Positions 33,282 to 44,992 of a stretch of DNA of 64,000 nucleotides are shown here, piece after piece; the stretch's first letter is position 1; the number at the start of each line of letters is the position of its first letter. This DNA comes from Cephalotrichum gorgonifer (lineage: Eukaryota; Ascomycota; Sordariomycetes; Microascales; Microascaceae). The translations under genes were made by a program, and so were the position numbers. The stretch spans positions 598,119 to 662,118 of the forward strand of contig ONZQ02000005.1 in assembly GCA_900312665.1 (NCBI GenBank), written 5' to 3'. Under the pieces are notes generated by a model, which was given only the letters and a program-made list of their open reading frames with translations, was not told the origin of the DNA and made no database searches.

Positions 33282-34836
33282 ATGCTGCTCCAAGGACCTA
33301 TTTGGGCAGGGCTCCTGCTTAGTTCTGCGCTAGCAAGCAAGGTCGCGCCGGACACTGAAAATGACGCCACAAAACTCGTTCCAGTTGAAGACGTCCTAGT
33401 CGAAATACCAGGTGTAGGTGCATGTGCGAGGATACCGGGGCGTAATTCAAAGCCATGGAACTAACGCCTTTCCAAGGTCGATCCGCCAGTCGAGGTCCAT
33501 CAGGTCTTCCTAACGGTACAGGACCTCGCGACGCGGAAGGAGTCACCACGGCATACGCAGGAAAAGAATGTTCTGTTGGGAAGGTTGGACCGCGGCCATG
33601 GCACGTGGGGGCCCAATCACCCGAGACACCGGCTTCTCGACTCTCTGTACGGGTTCCAGAACTATTTCGATAGAAATATGGAAGACTTGAATAGGTTGAA
33701 GAAGCTCTATAAGAATGTTTCTCGCCAGCAGAAGAAGGTACGTTCCTCCTGTTCCTCTCCAAAGAGAACTTGCTGATGCTGAGAGATTGTCAACGTAGCT
33801 TGTTGAAAGCACCATCCAATACTCGAGTAAATTCTCGAAAGTCGAACACCTCCTCGCCGAAAACCACCGGCTCTGCCAGCGAATCGTCGACACTGCTCTC
33901 GATTTCTACGGCGTCGAACGAAGCGAGTTGGACGATCATATCAAGACGGCCGAGAAAAATGGCAAGGTTGCGGAGAAAGTCAGCGTTTCACAGGCGTTGA
34001 AGCATGTTGTTCGGGATTGGTCGGCCGAGGGGCTTGGGGAGCGGAAGGATGCATTTCCCTGCCTTTTGGAGACTCTTGATGGGTTGTTCCCTGATCGAGA
34101 GGGTGCGAAGGGGCTGGCAAAAATTCTGCTACCGGGTGCAGGTCTCGGCCGGCTCGGGCACGAACTTTCTGGCCTAGGCGGTGAGTTGGTCTCCATACCT
34201 ATCTTCCCTAAGAACATCTCGTCGTCGAAGTGATTCTGACGTGCACAACGCGATGAAGGCTTTGAAATCACAAGTAACGAGTGGTCCATGTATATGAACG
34301 TCATGTATCGCTTCCTCGAAGAACACACCGCCACCGCGGCTGAATCTGTCTACCCCTTTGTCGATTATTGGTCTCACCACGTCTCCAATGCGGACATGTT
34401 GCGAAAGGTATCATTTCCCGACACGCCCGTCAACGGTAGCGCCGTGCTCCTGGTGGAGGGGGACTTCACGACGGTCTTCCAAGACAAGGCAGGGTACTTC
34501 GACGCTATCGTGACGCACTTCTTCATCGACACAGCCCGGAATATCATCAGCTACTTCGACACGATCCACAAACTTCTCCCACCGGGGGGCTACTGGATCA
34601 ACTTTGGGCCTCTGCTGTACGGAACTGCCCCGTTCGTGCAGCTCTCGCTTGAGGAGATAATTGCCGTCGCGGAGGCTATGGGGTTCGAGCTTCTGGACAC
34701 GCCGGACAAATGGGGGGGGCTGACGACGGAGGGAGGGAAGGTGAGGGGGTGGGAGGCCGTCTATGGGTTTAATGAGAGGGCGTTGACGAAGAATGCGTAT
34801 CAGTCACAATTTTGGATTGCGAGAAAGAGGGCATAG
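33282..34836 (+). CDS. N2227-like (carnosine N-methyltransferase family) protein with signal-like leader
   Basis: This is a SAM-dependent methyltransferase of the N2227 family, which includes carnosine N-methyltransferase and yeast YNL092W. Four exons, 33282-33413, 33477-33737, 33799-34180 and 34259-34836, give 450 residues. The SAM-binding loop is LLPGAGLGRLGHEL (Pro243-Leu254), followed across intron 3 by GFEITSNEWSMYMN, the family hallmark. Later motifs are FDAIVTHFFIDTARNIISY, LLPPGGYWINFGPLLYG and the C-terminal YQSQFWIARKR. The N-terminus MLLQGPIWAGLLLSSALASK looks like a signal peptide, which is unusual for a family known as cytosolic/nuclear. Alternative starts would remove needed sequence in exon 1, so the leader seems real. 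The substrate in this fungus is unknown. Confidence 0.87.
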
Positions 34837-36336
34837 ACGTGGGTTTTACTCCGTCTACACATAGACTGCAGCCCGGTCGACGATCCCCGCCGGCTGTGTA
34901 CTCCCTGCAGCCTGTTCTCAGAGACAAAATCGGAGGAAACTATTTTGTCTGGGAAAATATTCCCATACTTAGGTGCGCGTAAATAGTGCACTTGCTACAC
35001 TTTATTTCCAGCACTTCCAAAGGACTGGTCCCTCCAATAGACTAATGCTACTGCCATCTAATAAACTCTACGACACCTACTGTGGACTACATGGCCTGCC
35101 GTTTACGGTCCCTTGTACGGACCCGGCTACTGGAATACCCCCGTAGGGGCTTGAAGGCCTAGTTGTATAGATTCTGAACGTAGCATGTACTCGGGGCCCC
35201 TGACTACTTAATGTATCAAAGCCCTCACGCCTGTTTCCCACACCACGGTGGTTAACTAATTAACTAGATTTGCATAGGAATACTTTACCTAGTGCCCTCG
35301 TTAGAGTGGCTTACATTCTCTACAGCCCTATCCGCCCCAGTTCATATTGTACCCAGGAAGGATTCAAATCATGTGGGGCCAGCAGAGTTGAAGGCCGCAG
35401 GGTCGCAAGGAGGATTAACTATAAGGAGCCATGCGGGTGCGGCATTGCGCCGCATTGGGCACATATGCCCGCTGACATCAGAATCGGCGACTCACCGTAA
35501 TTTCCCCCTTTTATAGAGGAAATAATAATAGTCAACGGTCTCCCTGGTCGTTTTATGATCGGCAAGCCCTACAAGGATGCGCCGCGTTCTTCTTGTACAA
35601 GTAAACCACAGCCGGGTGCAATGATTGGCGCACTCGCCAGATTCGCACCATGACTCGAAGATATATGGCACGTAGCTCTACATAGTAGATTGTGATCCGT
35701 AACGTTGACATCATGAGAGCGATGCTGGATTGAAAGATGGGAACTGCGGAGGGCAAGAGAAAGTTTTTTTGACCGAGATTCTAGGATTGCTCTGAAATCG
35801 GATGTCCACCTCGCCTCAGATACCACAGAAGTCTACTCCAAACGTTTGGCGTTCAGGAACGAACAAAGGAGCATGGGGCAACATGACTCGCTAGTGTTAG
35901 ATCTGCATGAGCACGGCCACTCGTCGGGGCGGAGCGCACGTTGTCACTACATCGGGTTAGTCGGAAGGACGGCCCTGTCTATATTCGGAAGTAGTTGGTA
36001 GAACTGGACATCGTATTTGCCGGTGAAATTGACGAATTAGACGCGTGAATTTCGGATAACCTGCAAGCTCGGTATGAAGCCAAGCAACCGCCAAGCACTC
36101 CCGCAGATTCGAAGGATTCATTTCCGCCCAAGGGCTTGTGCTTACACTTGGCAGTGAGCACCGCCCTTGACGGCCAAAACCTGCTTTGAGCCCATTGCCG
36201 CCCCCATTTCCACTTTTCCTTCGCAATCCTCAGCCGGGATTGACATCAAACAACAACAAACACATCCGCACATGCACAAACGAATAGGCACGTCTCTCCC
36301 CAGGCTTATTTGTTCGGCACGGGTCGAGCCACCGAG
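34837..36336. other. Intergenic, no gene seen
   Basis: About 1.5 kb with short frames only and AT-rich composition. I checked both strands for exon-like segments and found none with splice support. Confidence 0.45.
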
Positions 36337-37223
36337 ATGGCGATGAACAGCCCTCCCAACTACAACACCAGGGACGGGAGCGGCCTGGAGGTCGTGCCCG
36401 ACCACCGGGCGGACCTGGAAGTGGTCCACGGGCCCGGGGCCGGGTACAAACCCTACCACGAAGCGGCGGGGGCGGCGGCGGCAGCAAATGTCTCGGGCGG
36501 TTCGGGAGAGAAGAAGAAGATCTTCGGACTAGAGCGATGGAACTTCATCCTTCTGTTTTTATTGATCCTAGTCATTGTTGTTGCTGCTGTAGGTGGTGGT
36601 GTGGGTGGTTCAATGGCGGTAACCAACGCCTACGAGTAGGTTTTCTTATTCACAACGGCAACGATCCCGGGGGAGGAAGCTCACTAACTTTCCCACTCTG
36701 TAGCCGTGGCTACGCAGAAGCTGAGTCCAAGGCCGGTCTATCCCCCCCATCGACCGGCAACTCCAACGATGACCCTTCAAGCGGCGACGACAACGCCTCC
36801 TCCTCCTCCTCTACCTCCTCGCCGGCGCCCACCCAGACGGGCCGCATCTCTCTCCCCGCAACCGCCGGCCTCGTCCCCCTCGACTGCCCCGCCCTCGACG
36901 AAACAACCGCGACGGTCTCCCCCCAGTCGAAGGAGTACACCTTCAAGGCCAGGTGCGGCGTCGACTCGGCGACCGGCGAGGGCAGCTCCAACATCATGAC
37001 GCTCCTCGCGTACCGCTACGAGGACTGCCTCAAGGCGTGTGCGTCGGTCAACGAGCGCGGGAACATCGGGGACAACTCGTGCGGCGCCGTGCACTACCAC
37101 GCCGACTTGAGGTTCGTCGCGTCGCACGGAGGGAACTGCTGGCTGAAGAAGGGGGTCAAGTCATTCTTGATTGATGACGGTGACGGGCGTAACCTGCATG
37201 TGTTTGCGGAGTTGGTCACTTAG
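36337..37223 (+). CDS. Single-pass membrane protein with PAN-like ectodomain
   Basis: Two exons, 36337-36635 and 36704-37223, give 272 residues. A cytoplasmic part rich in Gly, Ala and charged residues (about 1-70) ends EKKKIFGLERWN. The membrane helix is FILLFLLILVIVVAAVGGG. A Ser/Thr/Pro-rich stalk follows, then a cysteine domain. The ectodomain starts CPALDE and contains YTFKARCGVDSATGEG, YEDCLKACASVNE, CGAVHYHADL and GGNCWLKKGV. This is the common fungal PAN/Apple-like arrangement. Orientation is probably type II with the domain outside. Such proteins are frequent in filamentous ascomycetes and mostly uncharacterised. ATG 36337 is the first true ATG of the frame. Confidence 0.78.
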
Positions 37224-38007
37224 CATAGCTGATGCTGATGAAGAAGGGAAGGAGGGGATGATAACCCGAGAAAAAGGGAGCATAACATAATGGGATTATT
37301 TCCGGCAATCTGGGTTGCCTTCTCCTTCAAGGAACGGCCATCGGAATATGGTAATACATGGCTATGTGCGCCCATTCTGGTAAGGAGCATTTATTCAGTA
37401 ACATTTATCTTCATTACCATCCAGTCTCTTCTTCCATTCATATTTATTGTTCATTCTAATCTACTCCTTCTCGTTTTTATCCGTAGGAGTGTCGCCTTGG
37501 TTGTCTCTAAAAGAAGCCTCCTTGCCCTATATGCTAACAAGATCGTGGCCCCAGTTTAAGAACGCCAGATATCTTTTCAACAAGCGCCCTAGTACTTAGC
37601 GAGATACATAGTATATAGTTTTCCTAGTCTCATACCCTCCAACTTACACACGTACATATTTCATATACTCTCTTATCGGCTCTTCCATACCTCCACAACA
37701 ATGAAAAACCGTGAACGTAATTGAATCCTTGTCACCGAATTCCGCGAATAGCTTGGTATTGGTAGGATATAACATAGCATATTTCCCGCCTTCTGCACTT
37801 TCTTGTCCCATATACTAGGGGTATTCCTTGTGCCTACTTGGTATTCTAGAGTTTCTCGATAGCACTACTATATTCCCCCAGAGCAAGTCACATCCGAGGT
37901 AGCCAAAGCATGACAGGGCTGGATTTTTTATTGTATTTTTTTTTTCGGATGTAGGAAATTTTATCAACCCTCCGCGCTAAGAGATGTCCCCAAATTTTCT
38001 GATGGAA
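37224..38007. other. Spacer between convergent genes
   Basis: AT-rich, about 780 bp, with T-runs near 37926-37946. No supported gene. It likely contains both 3' UTRs. Confidence 0.45.
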
Positions 38008-38633
38008 TCAATGCTTTGCTGCTCTAGCCTGTTGGAGGTGACGAAGTACATTCTGGTACGTCGTTGCGATAGTCTCCCAGACCTCAACAGCCTTCGCATG
38101 GCCGGCATCATCGACTTCCGGGAAGCTCGCATTAATCTTCTTGCGCAACGCAAGAATACTGCTGATATCAGCACAAGCCGCATCACCTCTCTCTCTCTCT
38201 CTTGGAAACTTACTTGTTGGCTAAAAGAATGAGTCCCCTGAGTTGCGTCTCACGTATGTGTTCACGGGCAACAGCAAAACTACATGTATATAATTAGTCA
38301 CCAATACCCCCTGGCCTGATGAACACCGAGGCGGACGACATACGTCTGGGTATTTCTTAGTTTCAGATATCCGCCAAATGCATGACTGATTTCAAAATTC
38401 CCTCTGGCTAGGGCCGCCTGCTTTTGCGCCGTGTCATACCAGCGGATGTGTTGATCGCCGGCCAGGTCATCGTGGACGAATTTTTTGAGACTAGGGAGAC
38501 TTTCTGGCACGGTTTGGGCGGTGACTTGAGAAGTGAAATTTTCGTAAGCGAACTTCAGCGGGTAGTATTCCTCGTTCTGCTTTTGTTTCAGCAATTTCTG
38601 CAGCCTGTGGTATTCTGCTTGTGAGGGTGTCAT
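38008..38633 (-). CDS. Hypothetical small three-exon protein
   Basis: Not recognised. Exons 38633-38344, 38279-38214 and 38161-38008 join in phase (2+1 at both junctions) to give 169 residues. It begins MTPSQAEYHRLQKLLKQKQ, highly charged and helical. The middle includes LPSLKKFVHDDLAGDQHIRW and ISHAFGGYLKLRNTQT. The last exon encodes ILALRKKINASFPEVDD and a helix VEVWETIATTYQNVLRHLQQ. No signal peptide or membrane segment is present. Both introns have good GTAAGT/GTATGT donors; intron 2 contains a (GA)n run. It is likely a real, lineage-restricted, helix-rich intracellular protein. Confidence 0.55.
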
Positions 38634-41231
38634 TATTGCTCAAGCCACGATGTGAGGGTAGAACAGGGCTATGTAGAAGAGATTGGAGAAGGACAAAAGA
38701 TAGGTGTGGTGGGAGTGCCCTGTTAAGTACTGTTCACTGCTCTAGTCCCGTTTAAGCAGAGTGCCCGGACACCATCCTATAAACCTGAGAGGGCAGGTAA
38801 ATGTGACGTGCTGCCTGCAGGATCCTGTGCCATCCTCTGAAGGATCATGTACCCTTGAATAGTTAGCCTTACCACCTTAGGTAACCTCACTTCCGAACCT
38901 TCACCCCGTTTTGTCCTCAAGCTTCTCCTGCGCCTGTCGTTCCCATCACCTTAATATTCCTATGAACGTCACCCGCCAAACGTTATTGGTATGTCCATCT
39001 ACCTTGCGCGATGTCTCCCATACTCCTCATTAAGCATCGAATCGGAGTCGATGGCGGGGTAAGGTAATTCTGCTGATGTCAGACACAAGATAAGAACGGG
39101 AAGGTTAAGTTCAGCTCCTGGCGGCTGGTCGTGGCCAATTGCGGCGCGATATGTGTCACCTCCATTGCGGGCCACCCTTGCACAGACACACTTCAACCAT
39201 AGACATCACATCTTATAACATGCATTTCAGGTCGAAGAGCGCTCGTCGAGGTTGATTGGTTGTATACACGCTGTGTCTGACAGCTGACGTGGCTCTTGGT
39301 CCAAATCACTTTCGTCGATGTCTTATCTGGGGCACTGACCCTTTTTCCACTTTCATCAAACCGACCACGAGCCCTGATCCGCAAGAATGGCGTCAGTTTC
39401 AAGCTAAACTTGTCAAGAGCGTTGCCTCTTTCGACCCAGACAGACATGCTCTGGTAGAACTCTTCTCAGGATCGGGTTTTCTAGCTGATCAGCGAGGAAC
39501 GGCAGGCTAGTCTGGACCCTCGTTAGCGGCTGGTTGGACCGCCAGGGTACCAACGTCCTCTCCGTGCTGGCCGACTAATGGCCAAAGCACCCAAAGGAAC
39601 ATATGTCGTTTGAGAACTTTGCCGCTACACTAAGAGCACCTTTCGCTCTACCCCTGAGAGAATTGGCACAGAGGAAGAGAGATGGTTTTGGCAAAAGGAC
39701 GACATCATGGCTGGTAAAGTCCACGTCTATAAGTGTGTAAGATAGAACAAGAAGGACATATGGGCCCCCGTCCCTCTGAGAAATATGGAATTCTCGCCAT
39801 TTTTCTAAGTCCTACTCAGAAACATTACGTTTCGCGGGCCAAGGTGATTCAGGGTCTGTCTGTTGTTTGCGATGCTTTGCGAGAAGCATTCGAGCTCCTT
39901 GCTCGTCGCAACTCCCCACTAATAGGTCTTTGGATTTTTAGCATCTGTCTACACTTGGCATTGTCTTCCAAGGGGAACACCAAGAGGTACCCTCGCTTCA
40001 GATGACATAAGACACAACGCTTTAATAAATAAGAAGTTGATATATGATTTGGATCAAGGAGGATTCCTTACACTTCCCATGTCTCATTACCAATCCAGCT
40101 TCTTGAGTTCTTGAGACGCATACTCTAGATGGTCACACTAAAATATGTAACATTGAAGGCAGTGCTACCGTGGAGATACCCAAAAGTTTAGGTCCGACGG
40201 ACACGCTGAAGTATAATACGTGTTTTAACTCGGTCAGCACACCAGGCTGAACACCAATTACCGAGAAGGTTTTCGGGATGTGTCTGGGAAAACTCGCAAT
40301 GATGGTGAGCTCCTCCGGTTTCCATCTGACGTTAATTCGAAGAAGCGCATGCTATTCCTCTTTTTGTAAGCTGTGGGATGGCCATAATGATGTTTTGGCA
40401 CCCTGGCTAGTTTTATACCCCTGCAGGCGAGGTAATTGACAAGACGTAGGTTTTGGCTGCACCGTTGGAGAGGTCAGGTATCATCGAGGGTGGGTAACTC
40501 GGTTAAGATGCCGATACAGAGCCTCTCTCTAGCACTAACTCTTACCACCCTGGTGGGCTTGGCGGGAGTGTAAAACGCGTGCTCCATAATACGACGGGAG
40601 TATTTGTCGTGACGTGAGTCACCCTTTATCGAACTGCCAAACAAAACACAGCCCCCTTCCCCCCCTTCGTCTGCAAGTTTGGGTCGTACTCCTATGCCTA
40701 CGTGGCCTCGGATAGTTATTCGTTCAGACAGGGAAAGAAAGGACCGTTATCGATCCGGACAAGGCGGGAAGAGAAGGATTACGCTCCTACGAGTGGGGGG
40801 ATGAACTAATATTCCGCTCGTATTCCACCCGCTTTGGGTTTCCTTGCGAGCCGAAGCCGCAAACAGGGACCGTAGAGCTAGTGCTCACTAGTACATGGCG
40901 TGGACCCTGGCTTTTCCCCACCGGATCGTTGGGTCTTATATTCGCCCGACTCCGGTCGTTCCGGGCTTCCCGGTTTCGTTAAAATTCCTCCGTAGGCCCA
41001 CCCCACCCTCGGCTAGTCGAGGTATGATAGGGAATAGGGCTGGGGGCTGCCTTGCCAGGCCCCTCTATTAATACCACCTAGTACCCAGCTCCCCGGAATA
41101 TCTTGACCTCTAGCTAGCGGCCCACACTCGTTAAAATCTTCCACCTCGCCACTCTTGGGTGTCAGAGATCTGCATACCCTCGCGGCGTTCATACCTCCCT
41201 ATCGCCGAGTCTCCCCCGTCGCCGTTCCCTA
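38634..41231. other. Gene-poor 2.6-kb region
   Basis: I see no supported gene. Fragments near 39256-39510 and 39733-40005 have some protein-like character but are broken by stops in the joined reading, which could fit a decayed element. The part after about 40600 is GC-richer and is probably the promoter of the RTA1 gene. Confidence 0.4.
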
Positions 41232-42360
41232 ATGTCCGACCTTACGAACAGCACAGTCCCCCCGGGCTGGCAGCCGGGCTTCGACACCTGCCACAGCGTC
41301 TCGCCTCTCTGCCCAGTTGAGCTCACCGTCTACGGCGACTACTTCAGCCTCGGCGGCAGCGCCTTCTACGTCGCCGCGCACTCTGCCCTCCTCGTCGCGC
41401 AGATCTACCTCGGATGGCGCGCCCGCACCTGGTCCTTCGCCGGCTACCTCGGCGTTGCGACCGCCTTCGAGATCGCGGGCTACGCCGGGCGGGTCGTCAT
41501 GAGCGACAACCCCTGGAGCTACGCCTCCTTCGTGATCCAGCTCCTCTTCCTGATCCTCGGCCCCACGCTCGTCGCCGCCAGCATCTCCGTCACCTTCAAG
41601 CACCTCGTCATCTGGCACGGCCCCGAGTGGAGCTTCATCCGCCCGGTGCTGTACCCATGGGTCTTCGTTGGCCCTGACATCTTCTCCATCGTCATACAGG
41701 CCGCGGGAGGCGGCGTTTCCGCCTCTGCCACGGGCGGGGAGGGGCCGGCCGATCAGGGTCTGCTGGACGTGGGGGACGGTCTGCTCCTTGCGGGCGTGGT
41801 GTTCCAGCTCGCAAACATGATCTTTTGCGGGGGGCTGATGGTGGTGTACCTCTGGAGGCGGCACCACGGACTGAAGTTGAGGGCGACGCAGGGGGGTGTG
41901 TCGGGCTCTTCGACTCCTACTGCTGTCCCCACCAAGCCGGTGACTCCTGAGGATAAGAAGGTTCAGACCTTTATCTATGCAATCACTGCGGCATACATCG
42001 CCGTCATTATTCGATGCGTCTATCGGTACGTTTCTCTTGTCAAGAGCTCCATATGCGAAAGGGTTGGGTTGTTCTTTCATACTAATCCTTCCGTTCGATA
42101 GTATTCCCGAACAGCAGAAGGGATGGGGCAACGACCTCATGCAGAACGAGACGCTGTTCCTTATCCTCGATGGTGCCATGGTCCTGATTGCCGTTATACT
42201 ACTCACAGTCTTCCACCCCAACTACTTCTTCCCTTTCCTCAGTAACAACAAGGAGAAGAAGTTCTCCGCCGGTCCGCCTCCGGGTACTAGTGGGTTGGAC
42301 GTAGAAGGATACGAGATGCGGACTTCTTCGACCCCTGATCAAAGAGAGGCGGCGCCCTAG
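41232..42360 (+). CDS. RTA1 family lipid-translocating exporter / membrane protein
   Basis: A seven-helix membrane protein of the RTA1 family, whose members give resistance to 7-aminocholesterol and similar compounds or export sphingoid bases. Two exons, 41232-42025 and 42102-42360, join in an arginine codon to give 350 residues. The glycosylatable N-terminus (NSTV) precedes a first helix, AFYVAAHSALLVAQIYLG. Family-like segments are FEIAGYAGRVVM, LLFLILGPTLVAASI, FVGPDIFSIVIQAAGGG, YAITAAYIAVIIRCVYR and the final helix LFLILDGAMVLIAVILLTVFHPNYF. The intron falls just after the Arg of IIRCVYR-IPE. The tail is polar. The substrate is unknown. Confidence 0.88.
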
Positions 42361-43453
42361 GGTTTTCGATCTGAAACAACTTTTCTATCACACGTTCTGG
42401 GTAGCGCTACATATATTAGAGCCGACACGTCGCGCCATTCATATGTTGTGTTTATTGGGTTGGTCTAGAGGTGTTTGCATACTGTTCTTTTGCTTTTGGG
42501 CCTGGTTTGGTATTTAGATCTGTTGTCCTCTTTTGATTGCAACCATATACACTACTTAGACGGAGTTGGGATATGAAATAGAACCTCTGGCCTGGATCCT
42601 CAAGTGAAGGTACATCAAGGCCATAGAGGGCCAGCGAACGACCTACCCTCACAGAAAGTATTGTTTTAGTGAACTTTTCACCCAGCACAAATTCCCAGAA
42701 AATCGGGATCAACGTTCAGCGCCCTAATTAGTACAAGATGGCCAAGATCGCAGCTTCTATACTGAGGCTATGAATATCCGGTGATATAGCATGGTGGTTC
42801 CCTAGGCATCTGTCAACAATATAACAAACTAGTTTAATCTATACATTAACCCTCCATAAGCAATTCTGGGACGAACAGAAGGCTGTTTACCAAGTAACCT
42901 ACTCGGCGGAATTGATCGCTCTTATACACGGTGTTGCGTAAAACGCATGGCATAGGTCGCTAAAATGTGTATAGGACAAGTTGACTCCCGGCCAAATCGG
43001 CCCCTGATAAAGGACTTACGAATCCCGGGCGATTCGGGGTTTAACTCTGAGCTTCGTGTCTATCTACTACACGAACCGAAAGCGGCAGTGTGCGAGCTAT
43101 ATTAATGGCAAGTGAATGGACCTGTCCGAGCTACTTTTTTCCGTGTAGAGACTAGTTGATGAAGGCGGGAGGAGTAGTTGAGAGGGCAGAATTACTTCCA
43201 CGAGAAGCATTGACAATCAGCATTCGAATGGACTACATGGGGCGCCAGGAGGCACCTTTTAGCAACAGATGATGAAGAATCCGAAACCAGTACAGAAATG
43301 CCCTACCCCGGAGACTCACGTTCCGCCAATACGTGATCGCTACGGTTGTATTGGAATCGTTCTAAGGTGTTAAGGAGTAAGTGTATCCCGGTGTTCGTCC
43401 TAAGTGACAGTTAGCCCGCTGGTTTACCAAAGACAAGAATCCCAATGCTTAAG

Positions 43454-43475
43454 TATATATATATATATATATATA
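43454..43475. repeat. TA dinucleotide microsatellite
   Basis: An uninterrupted TA run of about 22 bases between AT-rich flanks. It lies in non-coding sequence. Confidence 0.85.
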
Positions 43476-44450
43476 CGTATAGGTGAAGTATTGTAGCCTG
43501 CCCCCCCCTCTCCAGTGGCCACACTAACCTAGGAAGATGAGCAAATTGGACTAGCACTGATGAATGAGCACGCTTTGAAATTTGCCTGAGCATATGACAG
43601 GGGGAGGATTCTCAAGAATCTGCATATGGCTCCATCACCCAGTTCTCCCCTCTCGGACAACACGACTGCCGAAACCGCAGAATATTTTTAGTGCCCGGCA
43701 ATAGAGGCTCCGAACTTTCCCCCGGCGCCAAGCTTTCCCTCGTCAAGCCCCACAAAGCTCTACGAAGAGGACGCGTCCAGTTCGCATATCGCCGTCAACA
43801 CTATCCCCCGGAAGCGACCGATCTTATCCTCCTATTCTCCGGCAACGTCATCGCCTCGCTGGCCACTGCCGGTGCGGACACGGCAAAACTTGCCCTCGAC
43901 CCGCGGGGGCACTTCCAGATTCGGATTAGCCGTGGCAGCGGCTCTTTTCCTCTTAAGAACTGAAATTCATATCATAACGAGCGTGCAATATACTTGCTTC
44001 TGCTTCCAATCCTTCTCCCGCATTCTTTCGGTTCGATTCGTACGATCACGGCCGTCTTTTATTCTTCTTCTGGTCGAGTGCTACCGAGAAATCAAGGAAG
44101 CTGTCAATTGCGCATCCGAGCGAAACAAATGCGTTACTGGTGCGGCAACCTTGGAGTGTCGGATTAATGGGGTATACATTAAATTCCGCGGGCCGGGTGT
44201 CGATCGCTTGTGGCCGATCCTTCGGCAGAACGGGGCCGAAGGCGGTTTAGGCGCGGTCGGTTCCTGAACGAACGTGCCTGGTAAATACGTCAGCTTGTAT
44301 GCGGAGTAATTTCGTCTATCTACGGGTCTTTGGATGAATAGGAAGCTGTGCCCTTGGCACTTCCCCTGGATATTATCCCCTCAAAGGGCAATATCGTATC
44401 GTGGGGCCATGGAAGACAGCTTGGCCTCCTTCCCCCACTGGCTCTCAGAG

Positions 44451-44460
44451 TATATATTAA
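44451..44460 (+). promoter_or_regulatory. Candidate TATA box of small secreted gene
   Basis: TATATATTAA lies about 125 bp upstream of ATG 44585. It is followed by a CT/CA-rich leader with an AACAACAAC stretch. Positional assignment. Confidence 0.45.
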
Positions 44461-44584
44461 TGGTTCCTCGACCGCCACTCTCGATCAATTGGGCCTGTTC
44501 TCAAGGTGTCTCTCCAGTCCATCTCACACCCCACTCCGCAACAACAACAGCCGCCTTTCTAATCTTCTTCCCAACCATCTCAAG

Positions 44585-44992
44585 ATGCCTTCCTTCTACT
44601 CCGTCGCCGCAGTAGCGGTCCTCGCCTCTGTTGTCGCGGCCCAGCAGCCCCAGTGTGAAGTCATTGGCTACGACTCCGGTACCATCCTCGCCTACCTTAT
44701 CCACGAGGACCCAGCCCTGGCTGACCGCCTTGCCTGCGGCGGGGTCTGTGCCGCCGACGAGCTGTGCAAGGCCTTCGCGTACGGCGACGGCCGCTGCCTG
44801 CTGTATCAGGACGCCCTCGAGGGCAACGTGTACTCTATCGAGACCAGCCCCTACACCTTCAACGACCTCTCGTGCGTTGCTGGCGAAGTCGAGGTGCCTG
44901 AGACTCCGGTGGAGGGCGAGGAACCCCCCGCGGAGGGGGAGGCGCCCGTTGAGGAAACCCCTGTCGAGGGGGAGCCTGAGGGTGGTGCCTAA
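44585..44992 (+). CDS. Small secreted PAN-like protein with acidic PVEGE tail
   Basis: A single-exon gene of 135 residues. A signal peptide (MPSFYSVAAVAVLASVVAA) precedes a cysteine domain with CEVIGYDSGTILAYL, CGGVCAADELCKAFAYGDG, RCLLYQDALEGNVY and TSPYTFNDLSC. This is the fungal PAN/Apple-like pattern with seven cysteines in the mature domain. The C-terminus is a Pro/Glu repeat based on PVEGE and PAEGE. ATG 44585 is chosen because it starts the signal peptide; an upstream in-frame ATG at 44348 would bury it. It is likely extracellular or wall-associated. Function is unknown. Confidence 0.78.
   Translation: MPSFYSVAAVAVLASVVAAQQPQCEVIGYDSGTILAYLIHEDPALADRLACGGVCAADELCKAFAYGDGRCLLYQDALEGNVYSIETSPYTFNDLSCVAGEVEVPETPVEGEEPPAEGEAPVEETPVEGEPEGGA

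Larger units (their letters stand above)
42361..44584. other. Gene-poor spacer with TA repeat
   Basis: About 2.2 kb with no supported gene. It contains a (TA)11-like run at 43454-43475 and scattered short frames. A TATATATTAA element at 44451-44460 probably serves the next gene. Confidence 0.45.

Noticed and set aside
41229..42221. 330-codon minus-strand frame opposite the RTA1 gene
   Set aside because: Shadow of a GC-rich gene, without membrane segments or motifs; the plus strand has seven helices and a clean splice.
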